Shown here: piece by piece, positions 25,809 to 34,883 of the stretch
How the letters are laid out: each line of letters begins with the position of its first letter
Position numbering within the stretch: the first letter of the stretch is position 1
Assembly: GCF_019599145.1 (NCBI RefSeq)
Contig: NZ_CP080647.1
Location: 9,920,001 to 9,984,000 of the forward strand
From: Streptomyces akebiae
GTDB lineage: Bacteria > Actinomycetota > Actinomycetes > Streptomycetales > Streptomycetaceae
DNA: 64,000 bases
Direction: 5' to 3'
Position numbers and translations under genes: made by a program
Notes under the pieces: model-generated
What the model was told of the DNA's origin: nothing
The model's database searches: none
Seen by the model: only the letters and a program-made list of their open reading frames with translations

Positions 25809-27106
25809 AGGGGACGCTCTCCCAGGTGCGGTCGTACGACCCCGCCGTCCAACTGTTGATGGTCAACCAGTTCACCATCAACCTCGGCTTCTACATGCTG
25901 ATGCCCTACCTGGCCGCTCACCTCTCCGGCACCCTCGGCCTGGCCGGCTGGCTCGTCGGACTCGTCCTGGGGGTACGGAACTTCAGCCAGCAGGGCATGT
26001 TCGTGGTCGGCGGTGCCCTCGCCGACCGCTTCGGCCACAAGCCGCTGATCGTCGCCGGCTGCGTCCTGCGCACCGTCGGCTTCGCGGCCCTCGGCTTCGT
26101 CGACTCCCTGCCCGCCCTGCTGGCGGCCTCGGCGGCCACCGGCCTCGCGGGCGCCCTGTTCAACCCGGCCGTACGGGCGTACCTCGCGGCCGGGGCGGGG
26201 GAGCGCAGGGTCGAGGCGTTCGCGCTGTTCAACGTCTTCTACCAGGCGGGCATACTGCTCGGCCCGCTGGTCGGCATGGTCCTCACCGGTGTCGACTTCC
26301 GCGTCACCTGCCTCACCGCCGCGGGCATCTTCGCCGTGCTGTCGGTGGTGCAGATCCGTGCCCTGCCCGCCCGGGGCCGCGAGGACGACGAGGGCCGACG
26401 AGGCGAGAGCGGCCGGAGTCTGCTCGTCCAGTGGCGCGGCATTCTCGCCAACCGGCCCTTCCTGCTCTTCGCCGCCGCGATGACAGGTTCGTACGTCCTC
26501 ACCTTCCAGGTCTATCTGTCCCTGCCGCTGGAGGTACGCCGCCTGGGCGGGGACGGTGAGTTCGGCACGGCGGCCGTCGCGGTGCTCTTCGCGGTGTCCG
26601 GGCTCAGCACCGTCCTCGGCCAGACCCGGGTGACGGCCTGGTGCAAGGCCCGCTACGAACCGGGCCAGGCGCTGGTGCGGGGACTGGCGGTCATGGGCGC
26701 CGCGTTCGTTCCCCTGCTGTGGCCCGCGACGCTGCCCGTGCCCGAGGCCGGGCCGGGGCGGTGGCTGTCGGCAGCCGTCCCGCCGACGCTGGCCGCGCTG
26801 CTGCTGGCCGTCGGCACGATGATCGCGTACCCCTTCGAGATGGACACCATCGTGCGCCTCAGCGGAGACCGGCTCGTCGCCACGCACTACGGGCTCTACA
26901 ACACCGTCTGCGGTGTCGGCATCACCGTCGGGAACCTGCTCACCGGCGCCGCGCTGGACGCCGCCCGCGAGGCCGGGCTGCCCGCGCTGCCGTGGCTCGC
27001 GCTGATCGCGCTCGGCCTCGGCTGCGCCGCGTCGGTGCACGGTCTGCACCGCACGGGCCGTCTGGCGGCACCCGCGCCGGAGCCGGTGACCGTCCGACGG
27101 GCCTGA
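25805..27106 (+). CDS. MFS transporter coupled to the PLP enzyme
   Basis: A 433-residue transporter with twelve or so hydrophobic helices and the MFS loop 2-3 motif [12 protein letters not shown] near residues 70-81, characteristic of proton-linked drug/metabolite efflux (DHA1) members. A polar loop near residues 190-206 separates the two halves. The GTG start overlaps the stop of the PLP enzyme (GTGA), so the two are translationally coupled and the transporter probably exports what that enzyme makes, or a product needing it. It could alternatively export the siderophore of the neighbouring cluster; no other exporter is adjacent to the NRPS within the window. Confidence 0.87.
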   Translation: MKGTLSQVRSYDPAVQLLMVNQFTINLGFYMLMPYLAAHLSGTLGLAGWLVGLVLGVRNFSQQGMFVVGGALADRFGHKPLIVAGCVLRTVGFAALGFVDSLPALLAASAATGLAGALFNPAVRAYLAAGAGERRVEAFALFNVFYQAGILLGPLVGMVLTGVDFRVTCLTAAGIFAVLSVVQIRALPARGREDDEGRRGESGRSLLVQWRGILANRPFLLFAAAMTGSYVLTFQVYLSLPLEVRRLGGDGEFGTAAVAVLFAVSGLSTVLGQTRVTAWCKARYEPGQALVRGLAVMGAAFVPLLWPATLPVPEAGPGRWLSAAVPPTLAALLLAVGTMIAYPFEMDTIVRLSGDRLVATHYGLYNTVCGVGITVGNLLTGAALDAAREAGLPALPWLALIALGLGCAASVHGLHRTGRLAAPAPEPVTVRRA

Positions 27107-27117
27107 CCGTCCGACGA

Positions 27118-27145
27118 GGGGCGGACGCCGCACGGCGCCCGCCCC
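27118..27145. terminator. Bidirectional hairpin between convergent genes
   Basis: GGGGCGGACGCCG (27118-27130) pairs with CGGCGCCCGCCCC (27133-27145) with one mismatch. It lies between the end of the MFS gene and the end of the convergent streptophobe gene. There is no T-run, which is usual for Streptomyces terminators. Confidence 0.6.
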
Positions 27146-27187
27146 GAGCCCGCCCCGAGCCGGTCGCGGTCGTACGCCCGGCCCGGC

Positions 27188-28474
27188 CTATTCGCGGTCG
27201 GCGCGCGCGTCGACCGCGCCCCGCCGTCGCACACCCTTCGCCAGCACCCCGCCCAGGAACCCGGTCACCAGGCCCCACAGCACGGCGAGCCCGAGCGCGG
27301 ACCACAGATGGGGCCGCAGGTACAGTTCCCCGCCCAGATCGCCACCGAGGTCGCCGATGCCGAGGACCGACAGTCCGTAGTGCGCGGAGATCCGTGCCAC
27401 GAGGCAGATCATCAGGACGGTGAGGGCGAGCGCGGCCGCCATGTGCACGCCGTGCTGCCACAGCCGTACCCGGGCCGGGGAGCGGGCCGCCATGACGAAC
27501 GCGGCGAGCGTCAGCAGCACGGCGTTCACGGCCAACAGCCACCAGACGCGGCCGTCGTACTCGGCCAGGGAGTCCAGGTTCAGGGTCGAGACCTCGGGTC
27601 CGCGCACGACCTCGTCGAGGATCTTCGGCATCGGCAGCCCGAAGGGCCCCTCGACCTGGCTGTCCCAGGTGGCGCCCAGACCGATCGTGAGGACCAGCCA
27701 CACCACGTTCGGCAGCCCCAGCAGGATCACCGCCGCCGTCTCGGCGGCGTGCCCACGGGTCAGCGCCACCACCACCGCGATGACCAGCCCGATACCGACG
27801 TACGCCAGCAGCAGGCCCACCATCGCGTACGCGGCGGGCCGCACCGACTCCTGGAACCGCAGCAGCCGCGCCGGGAGCGGCGCGCCGCGCGACACCAGCA
27901 GCGCCAGGACGAGAACACCGACGAGCCACAGCAGCCCGAAGAACACCGTCGGTGCCATCGCCGTCTCGAACCCCACGTCGGCGGAGGCGCCGAAGAAGTC
28001 GCCCACGTCGCCGAGCGGGATGTCGAAGCTCTGGCGGGCCGCGAGGGCGAGGCCGATCAGCGCCGCGAGCCACAGGGCCGCGATCCGGGCGGCCCAGCCC
28101 GCGAGTTCGCCCGCCCCCGCGACCGCCCGGTGCCGCAGGGGCCGCAGGAACCCGGCGGCGATCACCAGCGCGCCCACGAGGGTCACCGACAGCGGGACCA
28201 CGGTCAGGCCCGCCCGCGTCTCGGCGAGCGGCCCGGCGTCGCCGGAGAGCTCGATGGTCCCGCCGACCGCCGTCACCACGGTGGCCGCGACGACCCGGGG
28301 GAACGCGCCGTCCGGGAGGTCCGTCGCACCCGCCGCCCAGAGTCCGAGGGAGGCCGTCACGATCATCGCGATCAGCCCGGCCAGCACGGTCGCGAGGGCG
28401 TGGAGCCAGCCGTGGCGGGCGACCGCCCGCTCGGCTGACGTCGTCCGCCGTGGACGCAGGGTCTGGGGACTCAC
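27188..28474 (-). CDS. Streptophobe family membrane protein
   Basis: A 428-residue integral membrane protein that I place in the streptophobe family, which is common in Streptomyces and has no known function. It is built of about ten hydrophobic helices with no enzymatic motif; a loop between later helices contains the GPFGLPMPKIL stretch. The start GTG 28474 is chosen because TAGCGT (minus strand, plus positions 28482-28487) lies seven bases upstream, the pattern of a leaderless transcript; GTG 28483 is also in frame. It is divergent from a DUF6777 gene about 175 bp away, a plausible partner. Confidence 0.8.
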   Translation of the reverse strand: MSPQTLRPRRTTSAERAVARHGWLHALATVLAGLIAMIVTASLGLWAAGATDLPDGAFPRVVAATVVTAVGGTIELSGDAGPLAETRAGLTVVPLSVTLVGALVIAAGFLRPLRHRAVAGAGELAGWAARIAALWLAALIGLALAARQSFDIPLGDVGDFFGASADVGFETAMAPTVFFGLLWLVGVLVLALLVSRGAPLPARLLRFQESVRPAAYAMVGLLLAYVGIGLVIAVVVALTRGHAAETAAVILLGLPNVVWLVLTIGLGATWDSQVEGPFGLPMPKILDEVVRGPEVSTLNLDSLAEYDGRVWWLLAVNAVLLTLAAFVMAARSPARVRLWQHGVHMAAALALTVLMICLVARISAHYGLSVLGIGDLGGDLGGELYLRPHLWSALGLAVLWGLVTGFLGGVLAKGVRRRGAVDARADRE

Positions 28475-28481
28475 TCTTGCC

Positions 28482-28487
28482 ACGCTA
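28482..28487 (-). promoter_or_regulatory. -10 box for leaderless streptophobe gene
   Basis: On the minus strand TAGCGT is followed by seven bases and then the GTG at 28474. The spacing fits transcription starting at the start codon. No ribosome-binding site is visible for either candidate start. Confidence 0.5.
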
Positions 28488-28649
28488 AGCACGGCCGAGG
28501 TACTCCGCGCGGCGAGCCGGGCCGGCCCGGGACCGCCGCCGCTCGGCTTGCGGGCGGCACGGGGCCAGAGCACACAATGGGCCTGTTGTGGAGCAAAACG
28601 CCGTCATCGGCGTGAATCGCCGCAGAATCCCTACGGCGGGAGAAGCCCC

Positions 28650-29975
28650 GTGAGCGCCGACCAACCGTCCTCCGGCCGCCCGACCGGCCCGCCCTCCGGC
28701 CCCCTGTCCGGACCGTCGCAGCCCGGCCCCACCCCACCCGACCCGACCCGGCCGAGCGGCGGGCGGCCGCCGGAACCGCCGAGCGGGGCCTCGGGTGCGG
28801 GCGGGACAGGCGGCTCCGGCGGCGGCCCCGTCGGTCCTGGAGGGCCAGGCGGTCCTGAGGGGCCCGGCGGGCCGGGCGACGCCTCCGGCGACTCCGGCGC
28901 GGGGCACGCGAGACCTGACCGTCCGTGGTGGCGGTCCGCTCCCCGCATCGCCCTGATGGTCGTCGCGGCCGTCGTCGCCGTGGTCCTGGTCGTCGTCCTC
29001 ACCCGCTCCGACGACTCGGGAGGCTCGGCGGACGGAGAGGTCTTCCTCCAGGCCGCCGGCAAGTCCGGCCCCGACCCGTTCACCGAGTCGACCGCGAAGG
29101 ACAGTTCCACCCCACCGGAGACGCCCACGACCACACCGACCCGCTCGGAGCCCGCCAACGTGACCCGCGCCGTGGACGGCGCGTCCGCCGGCCTCTACGG
29201 CGGCACGCGCAACGTCGCCGCCTGCGACGTCGAGAAGCAGGTCGACGTGCTCCGGGCGAACCCCGCCAAGAACGACGCGTTCGCCTCCGTCGCCGGCGTC
29301 GAGTCCGCCGACGTACCCGCCTACCTGCGTTCCCTCACCCCCGTGCAACTGCGCATGGACACCCGCGTGACCAACCACGGCTACCGCGACGGCGCCGCCA
29401 CCAGCTACCAGGCCGTCCTCCAGTCCGGCACCGCCGTCCTCGTCGACGACCGCGGGGTGCCCCGGGTGCGCTGCGCCTGCGGCAACCCGCTGAAGCCGCC
29501 GGTCGCGCTGAAGACCACGCCGGAGCCGAAGGGCGACTCCTGGCCGTCGTACCGGCCCCAGAACGTGGTCGTCGTCGAGCCCTCGACGGTGATCATCAAC
29601 GTGTTCGTCCTCTACGACCCCGAACGCGACGAATGGTTCACGCGCCCCTCCGGCGACACCGGGGGCAAGGACAAGAAGACCACCCCGCCCGTCGACCAGC
29701 CCTCCCCGTCGGCGTCCACGTCGTTCTCCGAGGAGCCGCCCACCGAGTCGCCCGAACCGTGTCCTTCGACCCCGGGTGGAGCCAGGGACGACGAGACGGC
29801 CGGTCCGTGCCCCTCGTCCTCCTCGGTGACACCCTCCACCTCCGCACCGACGGAGACACGGACCCCCGCACCCGAACCGGAACCGGAGAGCCCCGACTCG
29901 CCGCAGGACGACACCACGACGAACGAGTCGGCCCCCCTCCCCGACACCCCGGAGCCGGTCACCCCGGACTCGTGA
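28650..29975 (+). CDS. DUF6777-domain single-pass membrane protein
   Basis: A 441-residue protein of unknown function. Residues 1-90 are a Pro/Gly/Ser-rich cytoplasmic stretch, residues about 98-116 one membrane helix (IALMVVAAVVAVVLVVVL), followed by an extracellular DUF6777 domain beginning DGEVFLQAAGKSGPDPFT and a Pro/Glu/Ser/Thr tail of about 110 residues. Five cysteines outside the membrane (CDVEK, RCACG and two in the tail) could form disulfides. GTG 28650 is preceded by GGGAGA. The neighbouring divergent streptophobe gene is also a membrane protein; I infer but cannot show a functional link. Domain name is from pattern recall. Confidence 0.78.
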   Translation: MSADQPSSGRPTGPPSGPLSGPSQPGPTPPDPTRPSGGRPPEPPSGASGAGGTGGSGGGPVGPGGPGGPEGPGGPGDASGDSGAGHARPDRPWWRSAPRIALMVVAAVVAVVLVVVLTRSDDSGGSADGEVFLQAAGKSGPDPFTESTAKDSSTPPETPTTTPTRSEPANVTRAVDGASAGLYGGTRNVAACDVEKQVDVLRANPAKNDAFASVAGVESADVPAYLRSLTPVQLRMDTRVTNHGYRDGAATSYQAVLQSGTAVLVDDRGVPRVRCACGNPLKPPVALKTTPEPKGDSWPSYRPQNVVVVEPSTVIINVFVLYDPERDEWFTRPSGDTGGKDKKTTPPVDQPSPSASTSFSEEPPTESPEPCPSTPGGARDDETAGPCPSSSSVTPSTSAPTETRTPAPEPEPESPDSPQDDTTTNESAPLPDTPEPVTPDS

Positions 29976-30032
29976 CCGGCCCGGCGGCCCGGAGGCGTGC
30001 CGGCCCGTCCGGCAGCCCCCGGGCCGTACGCC

Positions 30033-31505
30033 TCACTCGTCGATCGCCGACCCGAACAGCGCGTCCACGGAAGGCGCCCCGAGCGAAGCGGCGTTGTACG
30101 TCCACGACCCCGACGCCGTGATGCCGCCCGCGCCCGCCGAGAGCACCCAGACATGCCCGTCGCCGGTGTTCTCGCCCGGCGCGGCGGCCAGCAGCCCGAA
30201 GCGGCCGTCGCCGTTCGGGTCGGTCAGCCGGACCTGGGCGCCCCACTTGTCGCCCTTCTCGGCCGCGCCCGGCACGTCCGCCGAGTTCTGGTCCCACGAC
30301 CGGGCGCCCGTCGAGGTCGGCCCGGAGGCCGAGCCGCGCAGCACCCACACGGCGCCGGCGTCCTTCACCGCGCCGATGTCCTCGCCCGCGGCCCCGATCG
30401 CCACGTCCGCGTAGCCGTCCCCGTCGGTGTCCGCGACCGACAGGTCCGAGCCCCAGCCGTCACCGGCCTCCGCGACACCGGGCACACCGGGGGAGTCCTG
30501 CACCCACCAGTCCGGCTCGGCCGCCGGCCCGTCCGGCCCGCCCAGCCGTACGCCCACCAGACCGCCCGTCATGGTCTCGCCGGGCTGGTCGTCCGGGGAG
30601 TTCGGCTCACCGGTCACCAGGTCGTCGTACCCGTCGCCGTTGATGTCGCCGGACGCCGCGACCGGACCGCCCCGCAGATCACGCTCGTACTTCAGCCCGT
30701 CGGCGTTCCCCGACAGATACGTGGACCAGCCGTGACCGGGTTCGTCACCGACGCTGAGTCCCGACACGACGAGGTCGGCGAAGCCGTTCTTGTCGTAGTC
30801 GCCGGTGGTCAGGGACTTGGCCGCGATACGGCGGGCCTCGGCGGACTTCGTGTCGAGTCGCCGGGTGGTCTCACGGCGCATCGAGGCGCGGGTCGCCTCG
30901 TCGTACGCGAACAGTTCCACGTCGTACCCGTCGAGGACGGCGAGGAGGTCCCCGTCCGTCTCGGCGGTGAAGCGCGCGGCGGCGAGGCCGAGGCCGAACT
31001 GCTCGCCGGCGGCGGGTTCCTGGGTCTCCAGCCAGTCGCTCGCGGTGCCCTTGAGGCCGGCCTTCGAGCCCCACAGGACGGCCACCCCGCCCGCGTCCTT
31101 CACGGTGCCGAGGTCCTCGCCGGGAATGCCGACCACCGCGTCGTCGAACCCGTCGCCGTCCAGGTCGCCGGTGGCCACCGCCCGGCCGAAGCCGTCGCCC
31201 GCCTCGGCCGCGCCCGCGACCCCGGAGGTCGACTGGCTGAACCGGGCCACGTCGCCGGTGCCGATGCCTCTGGCCGAGCCGTACTGCACGGTCACCAGCC
31301 CCGCGCCGCTCCTGCCGCTGACCGTGGCACCGGGCGCGCCGACCAGCACGTCCTCGTACCCGTCGCCGTTGAAGTCGCTGTTGCGGTCACTGGCCTGGGT
31401 ACTGCCGGGCACCCCCGCGTACGCGGACGGAGCGGTGGCGATCACCGCACCCGAGACGATAAGAAAAGTGGCTGCCGCGAGGGCAGTCGAGCGGTTCTTG
31501 CGCAT
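30033..31505 (-). CDS. Secreted FG-GAP/integrin-alpha-like beta-propeller protein
   Basis: A 490-residue exported protein. Residues 1-30 are a Sec signal peptide (MRKNRSTALAAATFLIVSG, then APSAYA before the likely cleavage). The rest is a run of FG-GAP repeats, each with a calcium-binding DxNGDGxxD loop: NGDGYEDVLVGAPG, DGDGFDDAVVGIPG, DKNGFADLVVSG, NGDGYDDLVTGEPN, DGDGYADVAIGAAG and NGDGRFGLLAAAPG. These make a calcium-stabilised propeller, usually used for binding outside the cell; no enzyme motif is present. ATG 31505 is chosen because it starts the signal peptide and has GGAG upstream; the frame extends 57 codons further without a signal. Its ligand is unknown. Confidence 0.88.
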   Translation of the reverse strand: MRKNRSTALAAATFLIVSGAVIATAPSAYAGVPGSTQASDRNSDFNGDGYEDVLVGAPGATVSGRSGAGLVTVQYGSARGIGTGDVARFSQSTSGVAGAAEAGDGFGRAVATGDLDGDGFDDAVVGIPGEDLGTVKDAGGVAVLWGSKAGLKGTASDWLETQEPAAGEQFGLGLAAARFTAETDGDLLAVLDGYDVELFAYDEATRASMRRETTRRLDTKSAEARRIAAKSLTTGDYDKNGFADLVVSGLSVGDEPGHGWSTYLSGNADGLKYERDLRGGPVAASGDINGDGYDDLVTGEPNSPDDQPGETMTGGLVGVRLGGPDGPAAEPDWWVQDSPGVPGVAEAGDGWGSDLSVADTDGDGYADVAIGAAGEDIGAVKDAGAVWVLRGSASGPTSTGARSWDQNSADVPGAAEKGDKWGAQVRLTDPNGDGRFGLLAAAPGENTGDGHVWVLSAGAGGITASGSWTYNAASLGAPSVDALFGSAIDE

Positions 31506-31690
31506 GTACGGCTCCAACCAGTAAGAACGGCCGGGCAGCGCGGGGGTGTCCGGAAAGGGCCCGTTCCTTCTCCGGCGCCCTGTTTGACGACGGAAGAGGG
31601 GCAAGGGTTGTGCGGTCGGGAGCGACGACAAGGATCGGCCGGGGGAAAAGGGGTGGCGCGCCGAGGCGGTGACCACCGATGCTCCTCCGC

Positions 31691-32272
31691 ATGACTGACC
31701 CAGGTGGGAACGAACAGCCCCTGCTCGAGCGGAAACCCGGCTGGGGCGACCGCTTCGTCGGCCCCGAGGACGACCCGCGCGCGGAGGGAGGCTTCGAAGG
31801 GGAACGGGCCACGCTCGTCGGGTACCTCCGCAACCAGCGGCTCACCCTGGAGCTGAAGTGCGCGGGCCTCGACGCCGAGGCGCTGGCCCGCCGCTCGGTG
31901 CCGCCGTCGAACATGTCGCTGCTCGGACTCGTACGCCACCTGGCAGGCGTGGAACAGTACTGGTTCCGCGAGGCGTTGGCCGGCCGGCCGGAGCCACGCC
32001 ACTACCGAGCCGGCGACAACCCCGACGCGGACTTCGACGAAGCCGTGGCCGACCCCGAGGCCGTCGCCGACGCCTGGCGGACCTGGCGCGCCGAAGTCGA
32101 CTTCGCCGAGCGCTTCGTGGCGGCCGCCCCCGATCTGGCCGTCACCGGACATCACGACGGCGAGCCCATCGCCCTCCGCGAGGTGCTGGTCCATCTGATC
32201 GAGGAGTACGCCCGCCACAACGGCCACGCCGACTTCCTGCGCGAACGCGTCGACGGCCGCATCGGCCAGTGA
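31691..32272 (+). CDS. DinB/DUF664 family protein
   Basis: A 193-residue member of the DinB/YfiT four-helix-bundle family, whose members bind a divalent metal through three histidines and often act as thiol-dependent transferases (mycothiol in actinobacteria). Candidate metal ligands are the His of LVRHLAGVE and two in EEYARHNGHADFL near the C-terminus. Start ATG 31691 is preferred; an in-frame ATG lies 12 bp upstream at 31679 and no clear ribosome site distinguishes them. It is divergent from the FG-GAP gene and precedes popR by 80 bp on the same strand, but popR appears to have its own promoter. Substrate cannot be told from sequence. Confidence 0.8.
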   Translation: MTDPGGNEQPLLERKPGWGDRFVGPEDDPRAEGGFEGERATLVGYLRNQRLTLELKCAGLDAEALARRSVPPSNMSLLGLVRHLAGVEQYWFREALAGRPEPRHYRAGDNPDADFDEAVADPEAVADAWRTWRAEVDFAERFVAAAPDLAVTGHHDGEPIALREVLVHLIEEYARHNGHADFLRERVDGRIGQ

Positions 32273-32352
32273 CACCCGGCGCGGAACCGGATTTCCCTCA
32301 GGGCGGAACGCCACCCCCTTCCCCTCCCGCACGCCGTTCCTAGGCTGGAGAA

Positions 32353-32724
32353 GTGAGCCAACACGCGTCGAACGAAGCCCGAGTCATCCCCCTGCGCCCG
32401 GCCGCGGCCCCGCCGACCGGCCCACCCGCCAAGGAACCCCTGTGGCGCGACCTCGTCGGCGACGTGCTCCGGCGCGAGCGCCTGGCCCAGGAGCGCACCC
32501 TGAAGGACGTCGCCGACGCGGCCCGTATCTCGATGCCGTACCTCTCGGAGGTGGAACGCGGCCGCAAGGAGGCATCGTCGGAGGTCCTCGCGGCAGCCGC
32601 CCAGGCCCTGGGCCTGGGCCTGGGCGACCTGCTGTCGCTGGCTCAGCGGGAACTGGCCCGGCCCACCGCCCGGTCCCGCAGGACATCCACCGCACCGCAC
32701 AACAGCCTGTGCCTGGCGGCCTGA
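32353..32724 (+). CDS. popR: PopR-type HTH regulator of clpP3-clpP4
   Basis: A 123-residue XRE-type DNA-binding protein. The helix-turn-helix (about residues 35-90) contains TLKDVADAARISMPYLSEVERGRKEASSE cut here to its core PYLSEVERGRKEAS, the form shared by PopR and ClgR. PopR is known to activate clpP3P4 and to be destroyed by ClpP1P2 through its last two alanines; this protein ends in Leu-Ala-Ala. The position next to a clpP pair favours PopR over ClgR. GTG 32353 follows GGAGAA, and a TAGGCT -10 box lies at 32341-32346, so translation may be leaderless. A PopR-type palindrome is present at 34102-34116. Confidence 0.87.
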   Translation: MSQHASNEARVIPLRPAAAPPTGPPAKEPLWRDLVGDVLRRERLAQERTLKDVADAARISMPYLSEVERGRKEASSEVLAAAAQALGLGLGDLLSLAQRELARPTARSRRTSTAPHNSLCLAA

Positions 32725-32736
32725 CAGAGCTCCCGC

Positions 32737-32760
32737 CCCGCGCCCCTGACGGGGCGCGGG
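32737..32760. terminator. Bidirectional terminator between popR and clpP4
   Basis: A perfect ten-base stem, CCCGCGCCCC and GGGGCGCGGG, with loop TGAC. It sits between the convergent ends of popR and the clpP operon. Confidence 0.8.
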
Positions 32761-32762
32761 CC

Positions 32763-33365
32763 TCAGACCGCCACCGGCCGCCGACTCAACACCTCGTCCG
32801 CCAGCCCGTACCCCACCGCCTCCTCCGCCGTGAACACCTTGTCCCGATCCATGTCGGCCCGCAGTTCCGCCACTTCGCGTCCCGTGTGCCGCGCGAGCAC
32901 CCGCTCGACCTGCGCCCGGATGCGCACCATCTCCTTGGCCTGGAGGGCGAGGTCGGAGACCGTTCCCTGACGGCCCCCGCTCGCCGGCTGCCCCAGCAGC
33001 ACCCGCGCGTGCTCCAGCACGAACCGCCGCCCGGGGTCCCCGCCCGCCAGCAGCACCGCCGCCGTCGAGGCCGCCTGCCCCACGCAGAGGGTCGAGATCG
33101 GCGCGCGGACGTACGACATCGTGTCGTAGATCGCCATCAGTGAAGTGAACGAGCCCCCGGGTGAGTTGATGTAGACGGAGATCTCCCGGTCCGGCATGGC
33201 CGCCTCCAGATGAAGCAGCTGCGCGATGACGACGTTCGCCACCCCGTCGTCGATCTCCGTACCGAGGAAGACGATCCGCTCGGACAGCAGCCGGCTGAAG
33301 ACGTCGTAGGACCGCTCGCCCTGCGCGGTCCGCTCGACCACGTTCGGAATCGTGTACGTCCCCAT
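32763..33365 (-). CDS. clpP4: ClpP-like subunit lacking the catalytic histidine (ClpP4 position)
   Basis: A 200-residue ClpP paralogue, second gene of the operon. The fold markers are present: [18 protein letters not shown] and the nucleophile Ser100 in VGQAASTAA. In the active-site segment, where its partner reads MMHQPSAG, this protein reads LLGQPASG, so the catalytic His is Gly125. The Asp position is kept (Asp175 in DMDRD). With Ser and Asp but no His it should not cleave peptides alone and may be a structural partner of ClpP3. The ATG at 33365 overlaps the ClpP3 stop by one base (TGATG), giving translational coupling. Naming follows operon order in other Streptomyces. Confidence 0.9.
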   Translation of the reverse strand: MGTYTIPNVVERTAQGERSYDVFSRLLSERIVFLGTEIDDGVANVVIAQLLHLEAAMPDREISVYINSPGGSFTSLMAIYDTMSYVRAPISTLCVGQAASTAAVLLAGGDPGRRFVLEHARVLLGQPASGGRQGTVSDLALQAKEMVRIRAQVERVLARHTGREVAELRADMDRDKVFTAEEAVGYGLADEVLSRRPVAV

Positions 33366-34021
33366 CACTGCAGTCCCATCCGTCGACGCGAGGACGCCGG
33401 CCGTACGTCGTCGAGCGACTCGACGACCCGGTCGACCATCCCGTACTCCCGGGCCTGTTCGGCCGTGAACCAGCGGTCGCGGTCGCCGTCCCGGGAGACC
33501 GTCTCCTCGGTCTGCCCGGTGTGCTCCGCGGTGATCCGCTCGATGGCGCGCTTGGTGAACTCCAGGTTCTCCGCCTGGATCTCGATGTCGGCGGTGGTGC
33601 CGCCGATGCCGGCCGACGGCTGGTGCATCATGATCCGCGCGTTGGGCAGCGCGAACCGCTTGCCGTGCGCGCCGACGCTCAGCAGGAACTGGCCCATGCT
33701 CGCCGCGAACCCCATCGCCAGCGTGGACACGTCGTTCGGGATCAGCCGCATCGTGTCGTAGATGGCGAGGCCCGCCGTCACCGACCCCCCGGGACTGTTG
33801 ATGTAGAGGCTGATGTCGGTGCGCGGGTCCTCCGCCGACAGCAGCAGCAACTGGGCGCAGACCCGGTTCGCGGAGACCTCGTCGACCTGGGTGCCGAGGA
33901 AGACGATCCGCTGCGCGAGCAGCTGCGCGGCGAGATGGTCGTCGAAGCGCGACGGCGAGGTGTCGCCCTCCTCCGCGCGCGGGGCGAGCAGCGGGGCCCG
34001 GCCGGTCGTCAGTGGAGCCAC
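33365..34021 (-). CDS. clpP3: ATP-dependent Clp protease proteolytic subunit (ClpP3 position)
   Basis: A 218-residue serine peptidase subunit that forms the degradation chamber of Clp with an AAA+ unfoldase. The triad is complete with canonical spacing: Ser108 in GFAASMGQ, His133 in MMHQPSAG and Asp182 in GDRDRWF (25 and 49 residues apart, as in E. coli ClpP). The first 25 residues are a poorly conserved leader that may be processed. GTG 34021 has GGGAGG five bases upstream. It heads the two-gene operon with the histidine-less paralogue. Regulation by PopR is supported by the palindrome about 80-95 bp upstream and popR at the far end of the operon. Confidence 0.93.
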   Translation of the reverse strand: MAPLTTGRAPLLAPRAEEGDTSPSRFDDHLAAQLLAQRIVFLGTQVDEVSANRVCAQLLLLSAEDPRTDISLYINSPGGSVTAGLAIYDTMRLIPNDVSTLAMGFAASMGQFLLSVGAHGKRFALPNARIMMHQPSAGIGGTTADIEIQAENLEFTKRAIERITAEHTGQTEETVSRDGDRDRWFTAEQAREYGMVDRVVESLDDVRPASSRRRMGLQ

Positions 34022-34101
34022 GGTTCCTCCCTGTGGGTGAACGCGACCGCGGTGGCCGCTGTCTCCACCCTCCCCAGGAAACGCCCCTCACCTGGCGTTT
34101 C

Positions 34102-34116
34102 TCTGCCCACGGCAGA
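34102..34116. promoter_or_regulatory. PopR-type operator upstream of clpP3
   Basis: TCTGCC-CAC-GGCAGA, a perfect six-base inverted repeat with three-base spacer, corresponds to the published Streptomyces lividans clpP3 operator TTCTGCC-3N-GGCAGAA. It lies 81-95 bp upstream of the ClpP3 start codon, suited to transcriptional activation. Confidence 0.78.
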
Positions 34117-34242
34117 TTCGCCGACAGCAGAGCGCCGCCGTCTCGCCCCCACCCGGCGCAACGCGTGTCCGCGCCACCGATGAGTTTCCGGACCAGGATC
34201 GGTCGACACAGGAGACGACACACCCCGCCGGAGGAGGCACAC

Positions 34243-34734
34243 ATGTCCAACGAAGGATTCACCACCTGCCTGTGGTTCGACGGTCAGGCCGAGGAGGCGG
34301 CCGCCCACTACGTCTCGGTCTTCAAGAACTCCCGGCTCGGCCGGGTCACGCACTACGGCGAGGGCGCGCCCCAGCCGGCCGGCTCGGTGCTGACCGTGGA
34401 GTTCGTGGCCAACGGCCAGCGGTTCGTGGCGCTGAACGGGGGCCCGGAGTTCAAGTTCACCGAGGCCATCTCCTTCCAGATCCTCTGCGCCGACCAGGAC
34501 GAGATCGACTACTACTGGAACAGCCTCACCGAAGGCGGCGAGCCCGGCCCCTGCGGCTGGCTCAAGGACCGGTTCGGGGTCTCCTGGCAGGTCGTGCCCA
34601 CCGCCCTCATCGAGATGATCAGCGACTCCGACCCGCGGAAGGCGTCCCGCGCGACGGCGGCCATGATGGCGATGGGCAAGTTCGACCTTGCCGCGCTGGA
34701 GAAGGCCTACGCGGGCGAGCAGTCGACCCCGTGA
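34243..34734 (+). CDS. VOC/PhnB-like metal-binding protein
   Basis: A 163-residue member of the PhnB-like branch of the vicinal-oxygen-chelate fold, typified by the opening [22 protein letters not shown] cut here to [14 protein letters not shown] and by [15 protein letters not shown] in the middle. Family annotations of the 3-demethylubiquinone methyltransferase type are based on fold only; the true reaction is unknown. ATG 34243 follows GAGGAGG. It starts about 220 bp from the divergent clpP3 and ends at a strong hairpin, so it is probably a single-gene unit. Confidence 0.85.
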   Translation: MSNEGFTTCLWFDGQAEEAAAHYVSVFKNSRLGRVTHYGEGAPQPAGSVLTVEFVANGQRFVALNGGPEFKFTEAISFQILCADQDEIDYYWNSLTEGGEPGPCGWLKDRFGVSWQVVPTALIEMISDSDPRKASRATAAMMAMGKFDLAALEKAYAGEQSTP

Positions 34735-34743
34735 ACTGCTCGA

Positions 34744-34782
34744 CCCTGGTGGGAGGCTCCCCAACAGGCCCTCCCACCAGGG
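34744..34782. terminator. Strong hairpin after the VOC gene
   Basis: CCCTGGTGGGAGG (34744-34756) and CCTCCCACCAGGG (34770-34782) form a perfect 13-bp stem with a 13-base loop, ten bases after the VOC stop codon. It should end that transcript before terC. Confidence 0.85.
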
Positions 34783-34883
34783 AACGCGCGGGGATTTCGA
34801 CCATTCTTTACCTGCGCCGGGTAGCAGATGCGAAGGACGCCGGTGAGGCTTTCCCGAGCACCACCCTGTTACCCGGAGGAACA

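Noticed and set aside
34785..34883. yybP-ykoY manganese riboswitch ahead of terC
   Set aside because: The leader has CCGGGTAGC-like sequence but I could not fold it into the conserved junction or find its two conserved internal loops. A covariance-model search would settle it.
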